Shown here: piece after piece, positions 8,560 to 18,266 of the stretch | How positions within the stretch are numbered: position 1 is the first letter of the stretch | Layout of the letters: every line of letters begins with the position of its first letter | Source of the DNA: Ignavibacteriota bacterium | GTDB taxonomy: Bacteria; Bacteroidota; Ignavibacteria; SZUA-365 | Length of the DNA: 64,000 nt | Reading direction: 5' to 3' | Assembly (NCBI GenBank): GCA_016218045.1 | Contig: JACRFB010000001.1 | Span: 62,001-126,000, forward strand | Position numbers and translations under genes: made by a program | Notes under the pieces: model-generated | Databases searched by the model: none | What the model saw: only the letters and a program-made list of their open reading frames with translations | What the model was told of the DNA's origin: nothing

Positions 8560-10866
8560 TCAACGGGCTGAACACACCAGCGACAGGACCAGCACGGCGG
8601 GATTCCCGCGGTCTACCAGAACAACAACGGACGCCGCGGGTGTGACAAACTCGTGCCTGTCTGCCTTGCCCGCAACCGCGTCGGCAAGACCTTCAAGCAT
8701 CGCGTCATCGTCCGCGAAGAGATCCCCCACAGGCAGCAACTGTTGGACCGCGTCACGCGGGATCCCGAGAAGCTGCGCGGCAGCCGGCTCAAGCGCCGTC
8801 AACCGGCCGAGATCCAGCAGCATGGTGGTTTTTTTCTCGCGCCTGGCTCGGGCGGGCGGAGCGGGCAATTCAATGGCCGCTGTGGCTTCTTTCTTTTTCT
8901 TTTTTGCTGGTACAGCAGGTGTGTCCCCGCCTTTTGTGCGGCGCTTTTTCGGAGCGGGAGCGACATCCGCCTCCACCTCTGTCGGGACTGCGGTCGGAGC
9001 GGCGGCCTGTGGGGCCGCACGAGTGGCAACCGCGTCGGCAGCCGCGTGATCAATAACGGCGGGCAACTCCGCACTGGGAGACGTGCGGTAGAGAAGCCCG
9101 AGTAATTCACCGTTCTCGATCAGCGGGGTGATGCTCCAGTCCCAATAACTGACCTCTCCCGACCAGTTCCGAAAGGGTGCGGCGGTTTCGGCCACGGGGG
9201 CCTGCGTCGCGGCACAGTCGAGCACGCGCTCGTAAAATCCGGTCTGAGGATGCGCGTAGATCAGCTCGCTGGCAAACGTGTCCTTTACTCCTGTAGTACG
9301 GAAGGGTTGGTCGAGCATCTGCTGGAACGCGCGGTTTGCCATGCGGATCCGGAACGGCTGGCCCGGATCCATCAGGCACACTGCCGCGCTGGCGCTGTCG
9401 AGCACGGCATCGAGCAGTGGGCGCTGAACCGCTATGTGTTTGGCCAGCTCGAGCCGGCGGAGACGGTCGCGGATACCGGACTCCGCGAACGAAACAAACG
9501 TGGCGAGCGAGCGGAGCTGCGCGGCTTCGCCCTCGCGGAAACGTCCGCGCTCCTCGCTGAACACACCGAGGAGTCCGTCGACACGGCCGTCGTATATAAG
9601 CGGCAAAGACATCATGGAGAGGAGGTTCTCCTGCTCCGCCTGTTTTTTCCACGGGTGAAACGTGTCGCCATCTTGCGTGTCGAAGACGATCTGTTCGGCA
9701 CCTTCGCGGATGCATCTGCCTATCGGAGTGTTGCCATGTTCGGAGTTGTCATACCGCGCCTTGATCTTGAGCAGGAATTCGGCTCCGGACCCCGCCCACG
9801 CGCTGGGATGGATGCGTTGGTCGTTTGGTTTCAGGCGGCCGAACCATACAAGCGGGTACCCCGCGTCGACAAGCGCGTCACATACAAGCCGTTCCGTCTG
9901 CTCGAGCGACGTCGCGTGTACGATACCGCGTGCCACACGCGCCACCGCTCCCACAAGACCCGTGGGTTCGTGCATCATGTCATGACCGCCGCTGACGTCC
10001 ATCGGCCGGAGTATGGCGATCGCGCCGACTATCTGTTGGAGCGTGTCGTACAACGGCCATGCGCTGATGTCTATCAGCCGCATCGATCCATCGGATTGTA
10101 ACAAGGCGCAGCGACTCGACGGCACCGGTGCCTCTTCGACAAGGGCGCGCATGACAGGGTGATGCGAGACGCGCAGCACATTGCCCCGCAGATCCGTCAG
10201 GCGCAACCGCTGATCCGTGCAGGGCTGTCCCAGCACTTCGTTTCTGTACACCCCGAGGGTGTTTTCGGCGGAGCTGTTGATCTCGGTGATCAACCCGCGC
10301 GCATCCACGATCATGACGCCGTCGCTCACCGCACCCAAAATGGTCTGTTCGCGCATCGCCGCCATCGTGGCCTCCCGCTCCTCTCGCTCTTCCTGTGTTT
10401 CGCCATCGGCCTCGGTCGTTTCGACCGCCGCGCCAATCGCTAGAAAATATGTTTTGCCTTTCAGTGTCACACACGCGCTGGTGTATTCCTTGCGGATTCG
10501 GCGTCCGTCACTCGTCATATGATCGGTTTCCGCTTTCACCGCGTGCCGGACGCGTTTCATCGCGCTGAACGTCGACAGCCACGCGGCCCGCGTCATGGAT
10601 GGATCGACATCCATCACCACCAACCCGGGCACATCGTCGACAGCGTGCCCGAGGTGCTCGCGCAGCGTGTCGTTCATATAGGCGATACGCCCCGTCTCGG
10701 TGATGAGAATGATCTCGTCGCCCTCGCAACCGGGAAGCAACTGCCGGAGTTCTTCGTCATTGAAAGTATGCACCGGGGGGATGCTTTGCCCGCTGCTGCC
10801 TGAAGTGGAGCCGTGCGGAGCTGGCCGCTTTCCGGCCGGACCGTTTCGGAACGAGTACATTGTCAT
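8560..10866 (-). CDS. Multi-domain PAS/GAF sensor protein without a recognisable output domain
   Basis: About 768 residues, soluble, with no signal peptide. The order is: PAS (about 35-150, EIILITETGRIAYMN), PAS (about 180-300, GVMIVDARGLITEIN), GAF (about 310-480), a third PAS (about 490-610), a Lys/Ala/Pro-rich linker (about 630-700, with KKRRTK and KKKKK runs), then a short PAS-like tail. No histidine kinase, GGDEF, EAL, HTH or phosphatase motif follows. The frame ends cleanly, so it does not look like a truncation by frameshift. Probable role is signal sensing and relay through protein contacts. ATGs at 10908, 10866 and 10860 are all possible starts, and none has a clear ribosome site. 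Confidence 0.75.
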   Translation of the reverse strand: MTMYSFRNGPAGKRPAPHGSTSGSSGQSIPPVHTFNDEELRQLLPGCEGDEIILITETGRIAYMNDTLREHLGHAVDDVPGLVVMDVDPSMTRAAWLSTFSAMKRVRHAVKAETDHMTSDGRRIRKEYTSACVTLKGKTYFLAIGAAVETTEADGETQEEREEREATMAAMREQTILGAVSDGVMIVDARGLITEINSSAENTLGVYRNEVLGQPCTDQRLRLTDLRGNVLRVSHHPVMRALVEEAPVPSSRCALLQSDGSMRLIDISAWPLYDTLQQIVGAIAILRPMDVSGGHDMMHEPTGLVGAVARVARGIVHATSLEQTERLVCDALVDAGYPLVWFGRLKPNDQRIHPSAWAGSGAEFLLKIKARYDNSEHGNTPIGRCIREGAEQIVFDTQDGDTFHPWKKQAEQENLLSMMSLPLIYDGRVDGLLGVFSEERGRFREGEAAQLRSLATFVSFAESGIRDRLRRLELAKHIAVQRPLLDAVLDSASAAVCLMDPGQPFRIRMANRAFQQMLDQPFRTTGVKDTFASELIYAHPQTGFYERVLDCAATQAPVAETAAPFRNWSGEVSYWDWSITPLIENGELLGLLYRTSPSAELPAVIDHAAADAVATRAAPQAAAPTAVPTEVEADVAPAPKKRRTKGGDTPAVPAKKKKKEATAAIELPAPPARARREKKTTMLLDLGRLTALEPAAAQLLGIPRDAVQQLLPVGDLFADDDAMLEGLADAVAGKADRHEFVTPAASVVVLVDRGNPAVLVLSLVCSAR

Positions 10867-11081
10867 CCGTGTGTGCGTTGTGTCCCTCGTTCGATGCAAG
10901 GACTCCATCCGCCCAGGGCATGGCCGACGGCGTGTCTACGCATGGATAGGGACTATGTTGTGCATCGTGCAGGACGGTCAACGCCTTGTGTACATCGTTT
11001 CCCTGCACGCTGGTATATCCAGCCCGCATAATACGGGATTTTCGACATTGTGCAAAATCGAATATCCGACCCCGAAATCCT

Positions 11082-12683
11082 CTATTTCATCACCGTCAAC
11101 AGCGCGCTTGCACCAGCCCAACCCGATTCGCGGATGTGCGACAGTTGGCAGACGTACATGCCGGGCGCGAGGGATGCTCCTCGAAACGCCACGGCGTGCT
11201 CCCCCGCCTGCATCCAACCTCGAGCGAGAAGCTGCACCCGGCGTCCCATCATGTCGTACACCGCGAGATCCATCTCGCCGGCGGCGTCGAGACGGACGCG
11301 CAAAGTCGATTCGAAATTCGAGGCCATGGTCACGGGATTGGGATAGGGATCCAGCAGCAATCCTTCGCCCGGCGCGGGCACCGGCTCACGCGCAGTGATC
11401 GTGGAGTCGAGCAGGTGGGTATGGATGGACAGGAGTCCGTCATGCAGGCGCGTCCAAATCGGACGTATGCGTCCGTTATATGCGCTGATGCCGTTGTAGT
11501 CGCCCATGAACACGTTGGCGGTGGGGAAAAATGCCGCTTCGCTGATACACTCGTTACGGAATGTCGCCCCGCCGTCGAACGAGCGCGCCAGATACACGTC
11601 GGTGGAATCGCCCGCGTAGGCGCGTCTGTCGTAGAACACTATCACCAATTCTCCGGTGACCGGATCGACGGTGGCCCAGGTGAAGAATTGCTCCCTGCCA
11701 TTGCCGACCGCATCATCATTGACGCGGATGGGGGGAGACCATGTTTCACCACGATCCGTCGACTTGACGATGAACACATCGTGATCGCCGTTGCGCGAAT
11801 CCACCCAGTTCACATAGATGGTGCCGCGGTGCACCGATGATGAAATGTCGCAGACTGTCACGGGAAGTCCGTTGCAGCGATTGACGCCCGGAATATCGAT
11901 CACCCATCCGCCGGGTGTCGCCGTGATAACTTTGTCGACGCCCCAGGTGCCGCCGCCGTCGAAGGAGCGGTCGAAGTACAAACCCTCGGATCCGGACCAG
12001 GCCACATACACCTCGCCGTCCGGCCCGACGGCGGGAACGGCGCCCTCGACTGTCGCATCGTCGTCGCGGGCGTCGCCGCCGCGATCGCTGATGCGGACAA
12101 AGGGTTCGAAACTGTCGCCACGGTCGGTGGAGCGCGCGAAGACGATCACGGAACTGTCGCGCGGATTCGTGCTGCCGTATTTCGTGAAGTCGGTCCACGT
12201 TGCATACACATTTCCCCGGTGCGCACTGTTCGACAAGTCCGCGACAAGCCATTCCTTATCCTGCAGCGAGGAACGGAAAAAGCTCCCAGGTTTTGCCGAG
12301 TCCGAACTTGGACCGCGCAGCTTCACGCCCGACGACCAGGTGCGTCCGCCGTCGTCGCTTGTACGCACGGTGATCGCATCCCAGCCGTTAGTGAGATGCG
12401 CGTAGTAGCCCCTCCCGTCAGGGCCGAATGCGACGCAGGGATCGCCATAGGTTATGGTTGGGAGCTGCGACTGTCCCCAGGTCTTCCCACCGTCAAATGA
12501 CCAGTAGTAGTACCGAATATTGGCGCCCGCGATAATGTTGTCGGGATTCGCCGGATTGATGGCGATGCTGACTTCCTCGGGGCTGCCACCGGCCTGGCTG
12601 ATACGCACGTTGCGTCCCTGGCCCAGGGCGGCAGACACGATGAGACACAGTGCGCCGAACACGGCGATGATACGGGATGACAT
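11082..12683 (-). CDS. Secreted BNR/sialidase-like beta-propeller protein with T9SS sorting domain
   Basis: A 533-residue exported protein. The signal peptide (about 1-20) ends at ALGQ. The body has repeated Asp-box motifs such as SFDGGKTW, SDDGGRTW, STDRGDSF and SFDGGATF, which mark six-bladed sialidase/BNR propellers. The C-terminus (about 450-533) is a T9SS type A sorting domain with YPNP and DMMGRRV. The start at 12683 is supported by GGAGG four bases upstream, and it lies 11 bases after the LysE stop, so the two are probably co-transcribed. No catalytic sialidase set (RIP motif, Arg triad) is evident, so binding or a structural role is more likely than glycan cleavage. Confidence 0.85.
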   Translation of the reverse strand: MSSRIIAVFGALCLIVSAALGQGRNVRISQAGGSPEEVSIAINPANPDNIIAGANIRYYYWSFDGGKTWGQSQLPTITYGDPCVAFGPDGRGYYAHLTNGWDAITVRTSDDGGRTWSSGVKLRGPSSDSAKPGSFFRSSLQDKEWLVADLSNSAHRGNVYATWTDFTKYGSTNPRDSSVIVFARSTDRGDSFEPFVRISDRGGDARDDDATVEGAVPAVGPDGEVYVAWSGSEGLYFDRSFDGGGTWGVDKVITATPGGWVIDIPGVNRCNGLPVTVCDISSSVHRGTIYVNWVDSRNGDHDVFIVKSTDRGETWSPPIRVNDDAVGNGREQFFTWATVDPVTGELVIVFYDRRAYAGDSTDVYLARSFDGGATFRNECISEAAFFPTANVFMGDYNGISAYNGRIRPIWTRLHDGLLSIHTHLLDSTITAREPVPAPGEGLLLDPYPNPVTMASNFESTLRVRLDAAGEMDLAVYDMMGRRVQLLARGWMQAGEHAVAFRGASLAPGMYVCQLSHIRESGWAGASALLTVMK

Positions 12684-12694
12684 GGCGCCTCCGG

Positions 12695-13354
12695 TCAGGC
12701 GTGGGAGAGGTTCTGAAGTATCGTGATACTGAAGTACACACCAAAGCCGATAATGACAAGCGCGGTGATGGCTCCTGCGCGCCGCACGAAGGCGGGGGAA
12801 ATCTGGTGCCGGTTCCTGCGAACAAAGAGGGCCAGGCCGAGAAACCACGCAAAACTTCCGAGCCCGGTGGCGAACGAGAAAATCACCTTGTCCCAGAAGG
12901 TATTCGGAAGCAGGCCGTTGGCCGAGAGAAAACTGAGCACGGCCGTCCACGACACGAACAATGTCGGATTCGACAATGCCATGGCCGTGCCGAGCAACAC
13001 GCCCCAGGTGCGGCGGCCGTTGCGTGGCGATCCGTTTTCGACGGGCTTCGCCGCCTCTTCTCCGGCTTTACCGTCGAAGATGAGCATTTTTATGCCATAC
13101 AGAATCAGGAAGATCGACAGCCCGAACTGCACCCACTGGTTCTGGAGAAAAGGCGCCACCAGTGAAATGAGGCCGAGGGAGATTACCAGACAGTACAGGA
13201 TATCGATGATGACGGAGCCGATCGCAACATGTATGCCTCGGCGCGTCTGACCGCCCATCGTGCGCTGCGCGACGAAAATGGAAGTCGGACCGAGAGGGAT
13301 GGTCATCAGAATTCCGACGACTGTCCCGACCAAGAGGCTGATAAGAAGTTGCAT
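12695..13354 (-). CDS. LysE/RhtB-family amino-acid exporter
   Basis: A 219-residue inner-membrane protein with about six hydrophobic segments. The N-terminal IPLGPTSIFVAQRTM region corresponds to the conserved PGP block of LysE/RhtB transporters, and SNPTLFVSW is the second family landmark. A charged loop near residues 95-115 separates the two halves. The family exports amino acids or their analogues using the proton gradient. The substrate cannot be assigned. It is followed closely by the BNR-type T9SS gene. Confidence 0.85.
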   Translation of the reverse strand: MQLLISLLVGTVVGILMTIPLGPTSIFVAQRTMGGQTRRGIHVAIGSVIIDILYCLVISLGLISLVAPFLQNQWVQFGLSIFLILYGIKMLIFDGKAGEEAAKPVENGSPRNGRRTWGVLLGTAMALSNPTLFVSWTAVLSFLSANGLLPNTFWDKVIFSFATGLGSFAWFLGLALFVRRNRHQISPAFVRRAGAITALVIIGFGVYFSITILQNLSHA

Positions 13355-13418
13355 GGGTTGGCAGTGTGAGGGGTTGTGACCCGCAAGAAATCAATGTACA
13401 GAAAACACCAAAACGCGT

Positions 13419-13466
13419 CAACGCGAGGGCGGACCATCCTGCCGTCGATGGTCCGCCCCCGCGTTG
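13419..13466 (-). terminator. Strong hairpin terminator after the glutathione peroxidase gene
   Basis: Two 20-base arms (13419-13438 and 13447-13466) pair with a single mismatch around an 8-base loop. On the minus strand the hairpin is followed by a T-rich stretch (GCGTTTTGGTGTTTTC). It lies about 30 bases after the stop of the peroxidase gene and before the LysE gene, so it separates the two units. Confidence 0.8.
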
Positions 13467-13493
13467 TCCGTTTTTGCAGGATCTGTGTCCCGT

Positions 13494-14072
13494 CTATTTT
13501 GCCGTGAGGGTCTCCACCAAGCCCTTTAATTCTGCCGACATGGGGTCCACCTTCTGGCCATAGCGCGCAAGCACCTTCCCGTCGCGGTCGACAAGGAATT
13601 TGTTGAAATTCCACGTGATGTCACCGTTATGCCCCGCCTCACGCGTCAGATATGCGTAGAGGGGATGAATGTCGTCGCCCTTGACGCTGATCTTTGAAAA
13701 CATGTCGAAGCTGAGGTCGTACTTCGTGGAGCAAAACGTCTTGATCTCTTCATCGGTCCCTGGTTCCTGCTCACCGAAATTGTTCGCGGGAAAACCGAGT
13801 ATCTCGAAGCCGCGATCCTTGTATGCGCGGTAGAGCGACTCCAGTGTGGCATACTGTTTCGTATACCCGCAGAATGAAGCGGTATTGACGATGAGAAGCA
13901 CCTTGCCTTTGTAGGCGGCGAGTGGTGTCATGGTCCCGTCGATTTTTTTCATGGTAAACGAATACACGCCTTTCATGCCCTTGTCCTGTGTCTGAGCGGA
14001 ACCGTCCGGCGAAACCGCACACAGCAGAACCAGTGTCGTGGCAAGCAGGAATCGGGAAAATGGGGTCTGCAT
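13494..14072 (-). CDS. Exported glutathione peroxidase-family thiol peroxidase
   Basis: A 192-residue protein with an N-terminal signal peptide (about 1-27). It has NTASFCGYT with the peroxidatic cysteine at residue 68, GFPANNFGEQEPG with the conserved Gln, and WNFNKFL with the conserved Trp and Asn of the catalytic tetrad. A second cysteine in FCSTKY near residue 112 suggests a two-cysteine, thioredoxin-linked mechanism, as in most bacterial members. Expected role: reduction of peroxides in the periplasm. A strong terminator follows. Confidence 0.92.
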   Translation of the reverse strand: MQTPFSRFLLATTLVLLCAVSPDGSAQTQDKGMKGVYSFTMKKIDGTMTPLAAYKGKVLLIVNTASFCGYTKQYATLESLYRAYKDRGFEILGFPANNFGEQEPGTDEEIKTFCSTKYDLSFDMFSKISVKGDDIHPLYAYLTREAGHNGDITWNFNKFLVDRDGKVLARYGQKVDPMSAELKGLVETLTAK

Positions 14073-14193
14073 CGGAGCCTGTCCTTGGTTGAGTACTATG
14101 GAATCACCATCCCGAACACGGACGTCGGCTGTCTTGGTTCCGTGAAAACCCGCCTGCAGGGGAAAGCACTCGTGTGCATCGGGTGCGGCTGTC

Positions 14194-15573
<1,380 letters not shown>

Positions 15574-15643
15574 TGATCCTCCTGCTTGCAGACGTGTATC
15601 CGGCTCCGGCGCTAGCAGCCGTTGAAATTGAATCCCGGGCCAC

Positions 15644-16786
15644 TCATTCCGGGATCCCGACACCACCGAGCATCAATCGCCCCAGCCGGTCGATGAGAAT
15701 CGAGGGTGTCAGGCCGCCCTCTTCGGGAATCCCCTTCAGGTCGTCGGGAAATTCCTTTCCCCATACCGGGATGAAGCTTCGAGTACCGCGCTGCTGCGCA
15801 TCACGAAGAATCTCCTTGACCTGCGATTCGACGAAGCCGCGCTTTTCTTCGATGACAATGATGCGGCCCGCGGATGCGGCGAATTCTTCCACAATGAGAG
15901 GATCGAGAGGCCAGGTGCACCCGAGTTTCAGGACCGGGTGTACATCGACACAGTCGAGTTCGTACAGCGCATGCTGCAAGTAGTTGTAGGTGTTGCCGCT
16001 TGTGATGAATCCCGTAGCCGCGTCCCGACCCTGTTCGATGCGGTTGAGTCCGGACGCGCGGAGCGCATCCATAAACCGGGGCATGCGGCGTTCAATGATA
16101 TCCTTTTCGAGCCAGGCCGAATTGGGCGGAACGGATACGCGTTCGCGGAGCGCGATGCTGCGCGTGTCGATGCGCACCTTTTCATGCATGTTCACGGCAG
16201 GATAGCTGTTGGGCCGCAGTTGTACCGTGCCACCCCCATCCGCCTGATTCGTGGTGATGATGAGGCCGACGAGAAGCTGCGATTCGCGCGCGAGTGTGCA
16301 GGCCTCGCCGATCCAATCCTTGATTTCCTGATTCGATGCAGGTTCAAGAACCGGGATCTTGGCGGAGAAGAAGGTGTAGCGCGAATCGGCTCCCACTTGT
16401 GTGCTCGACAGCGCGGGGTCGTCGCCCGCTACGCAGATCGCGCCGGATCCGCTCTCAGGGATCGTGTAATTTGTGATCGCGAGTCCGTCGAGCGCCACAT
16501 ACGCGCCGACGCTCTTGAACACAGTCATCCCGATCACACCCGGTACGCCCATGGCTCCATGCAGGATGGCGGCCGATTGGTTCTCGTTGTTCGCGATCAC
16601 ACCCTTGATCCCCTTTTCCCGGAACAGCTCCTGATTCGTCTCGATCACATCGAAGACGTTCGCAACCGGTGAGCCGGGGTAGCCGGTGATAAGCGCCACA
16701 CCTGCCTCGAGTGCGCCCTTCACGAGCAGTTCATTCCCGTCGAAAACGGCAATGCCGTCTGATTGTACCAAGCGTGGATCGATCAT
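15644..16786 (-). CDS. Orphan N-terminal half of indolepyruvate:ferredoxin oxidoreductase alpha-like protein
   Basis: A 380-residue protein that matches the first half of IorA-type subunits. It has a TPP pyrimidine-binding-like domain (about 1-200, with GALEAGVALITGYPGSP and NNENQSAAI) followed by the transketolase-C-like domain (about 240-360, IIVIEEKRGFVESQV). IorA normally continues with a TPP pyrophosphate-binding domain and two 4Fe-4S ferredoxin motifs, to about 600 residues. Here the frame ends after GGVGIPE and no CPGCPHRG-like block lies downstream. Either the other half is encoded elsewhere, or this half has another role. It is next to an amino-acid decarboxylase, but no partner beta subunit is in view. 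Confidence 0.7.
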   Translation of the reverse strand: MIDPRLVQSDGIAVFDGNELLVKGALEAGVALITGYPGSPVANVFDVIETNQELFREKGIKGVIANNENQSAAILHGAMGVPGVIGMTVFKSVGAYVALDGLAITNYTIPESGSGAICVAGDDPALSSTQVGADSRYTFFSAKIPVLEPASNQEIKDWIGEACTLARESQLLVGLIITTNQADGGGTVQLRPNSYPAVNMHEKVRIDTRSIALRERVSVPPNSAWLEKDIIERRMPRFMDALRASGLNRIEQGRDAATGFITSGNTYNYLQHALYELDCVDVHPVLKLGCTWPLDPLIVEEFAASAGRIIVIEEKRGFVESQVKEILRDAQQRGTRSFIPVWGKEFPDDLKGIPEEGGLTPSILIDRLGRLMLGGVGIPE

Positions 16787-16897
16787 TTGGTGAAAATACG
16801 AAGATCCGGAGAGATACGTTTATCCATCTTTCGTCTTACACCTCCCGTGAGTAACTTCCCGCGATTCGAACCTTTCACTTTCCAAACAGGACACACG

Positions 16898-18085
16898 ATG
16901 GATCTTTCCGCCATTCAGCAGGCACTCAAAGCCGCCGGACTCGACGGCTGGCTTTTCTACGACTTTCACAACCGCGACGCCATCGCCGCCCGTATCCTGA
17001 AAATGGATACCAATCGTTTCGCATCGCGGCGCTGGTACTATTTCATTCCCGCCGAAGGCGAGCCGCAGAAACTGGTGCATCGCATTGAACCGTGGCGCTG
17101 CGACCATCTCCCGGGCGCAAAACACGTGTATCTGCCGTGGCAGCAGCAGCAGGCGCTGTTGCGCGATATTCTCGGCGGAGCGTCGCGCGTGGCGATGCAG
17201 TACTCGCCCAACAATTCCATTCCGTACGTGTCGATCGTTGACGCGGGCACCGTCGAACTGATTCGCTCCTTCGGCGTCGAAGTTGTGTCGAGCGGCGACC
17301 TCGTCGGCCTCTTCGAGGCGCATCTGTCGATGGAAGACTTCGCAAGCCACGAGAAGGCCGGCGAAATCATGCACATGGTGAAGGACGAGACGTTCCGCGA
17401 AATCGGCCGCCGCATCAAGGCAGGCGAGAATCCGCGCGAAGTGGACATTCAGCACTTCATGCACGGCTTGATGCGGGCCAATGGCATGCATTGGGACGAC
17501 GGTCCCATCGTCGCGGTGAATGAACATGCTGCCGATCCGCACTTCGAACCCACTGAGGCCAACAGCCACGCGATGAAAGAAGGCGACCTCGTGCTGCTCG
17601 ACCTCTGGGCCAAGCTCGACGTTCCCGGAAGCATCTACTACGACATCACGTGGATGGGCTACATCGGCACCGAGGTGCCCGCCCGCATCACGGAGGTGTT
17701 TAATGTGGCGCGTGACGCGCGCGATACGGCGCTTGATCTGGTGCGCGAACGCTTCGCGGCGAATGAGCCCCTGCACGGGTGGGAAGTGGACGATGCCTGC
17801 CGCAAGGTGATCGTTGACGCCGGTTATGGCGACTGGTTCACCCACCGCACCGGACACAACATCGGCGAGGAAGTGCACGGCAACGGCGTCCATATCGACA
17901 ATCTCGAGACCAAGGACGAGCGCAGCATCATCAAGGGCACGTGCTTCTCGGTGGAACCGGGCATATACATGGAACACGAGAAAATCGGGTTCCGGACCGA
18001 GATCGATGTTTTTGTCACCGACGAAGGCAACGTTGAAGTGACCGGCCCCATCCAGGCCGAGGTGATTCCGATACTCGCCCTGTAA
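16898..18085 (+). CDS. M24-family metallopeptidase (Xaa-Pro aminopeptidase-like)
   Basis: A 395-residue cytoplasmic pita-bread-fold protein. The expected five metal ligands are visible: Asp in LDLWAK (about 236), Asp in YYDITW (about 249), His in HRTGHNIG (about 321), Glu in SVEPGIY (about 352) and Glu in RTEIDV (about 368). An N-terminal creatinase-like domain precedes them. The family removes N-terminal residues next to proline or acts as a dipeptidase. I chose the ATG at 16898; frame upstream of it is open but overlaps the divergent neighbour's promoter region. The codons are unusually G+C rich, as in highly expressed genes. Confidence 0.88.
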   Translation: MDLSAIQQALKAAGLDGWLFYDFHNRDAIAARILKMDTNRFASRRWYYFIPAEGEPQKLVHRIEPWRCDHLPGAKHVYLPWQQQQALLRDILGGASRVAMQYSPNNSIPYVSIVDAGTVELIRSFGVEVVSSGDLVGLFEAHLSMEDFASHEKAGEIMHMVKDETFREIGRRIKAGENPREVDIQHFMHGLMRANGMHWDDGPIVAVNEHAADPHFEPTEANSHAMKEGDLVLLDLWAKLDVPGSIYYDITWMGYIGTEVPARITEVFNVARDARDTALDLVRERFAANEPLHGWEVDDACRKVIVDAGYGDWFTHRTGHNIGEEVHGNGVHIDNLETKDERSIIKGTCFSVEPGIYMEHEKIGFRTEIDVFVTDEGNVEVTGPIQAEVIPILAL

Positions 18086-18266
18086 CATCGATCCGGGCGC
18101 GGCGTCGCGGCCGTACGCCGCACCGTTGATGCCCGCTGGCAGGTACCGGAGTGTTCGCGCTTCACATGCCGCCTCGCGTCCCCTGCCCGTATAACATCCA
18201 TTTCCCGGCTCGCGCTGTGCGACACACCTTCCCTGTTCACTGTTCCATCCGACCCCCGGAGCCCCG

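Noticed and set aside
11082-12683. Active sialidase
   Set aside because: Asp-boxes are present, but I could not find the RIP motif or arginine triad needed for catalysis.
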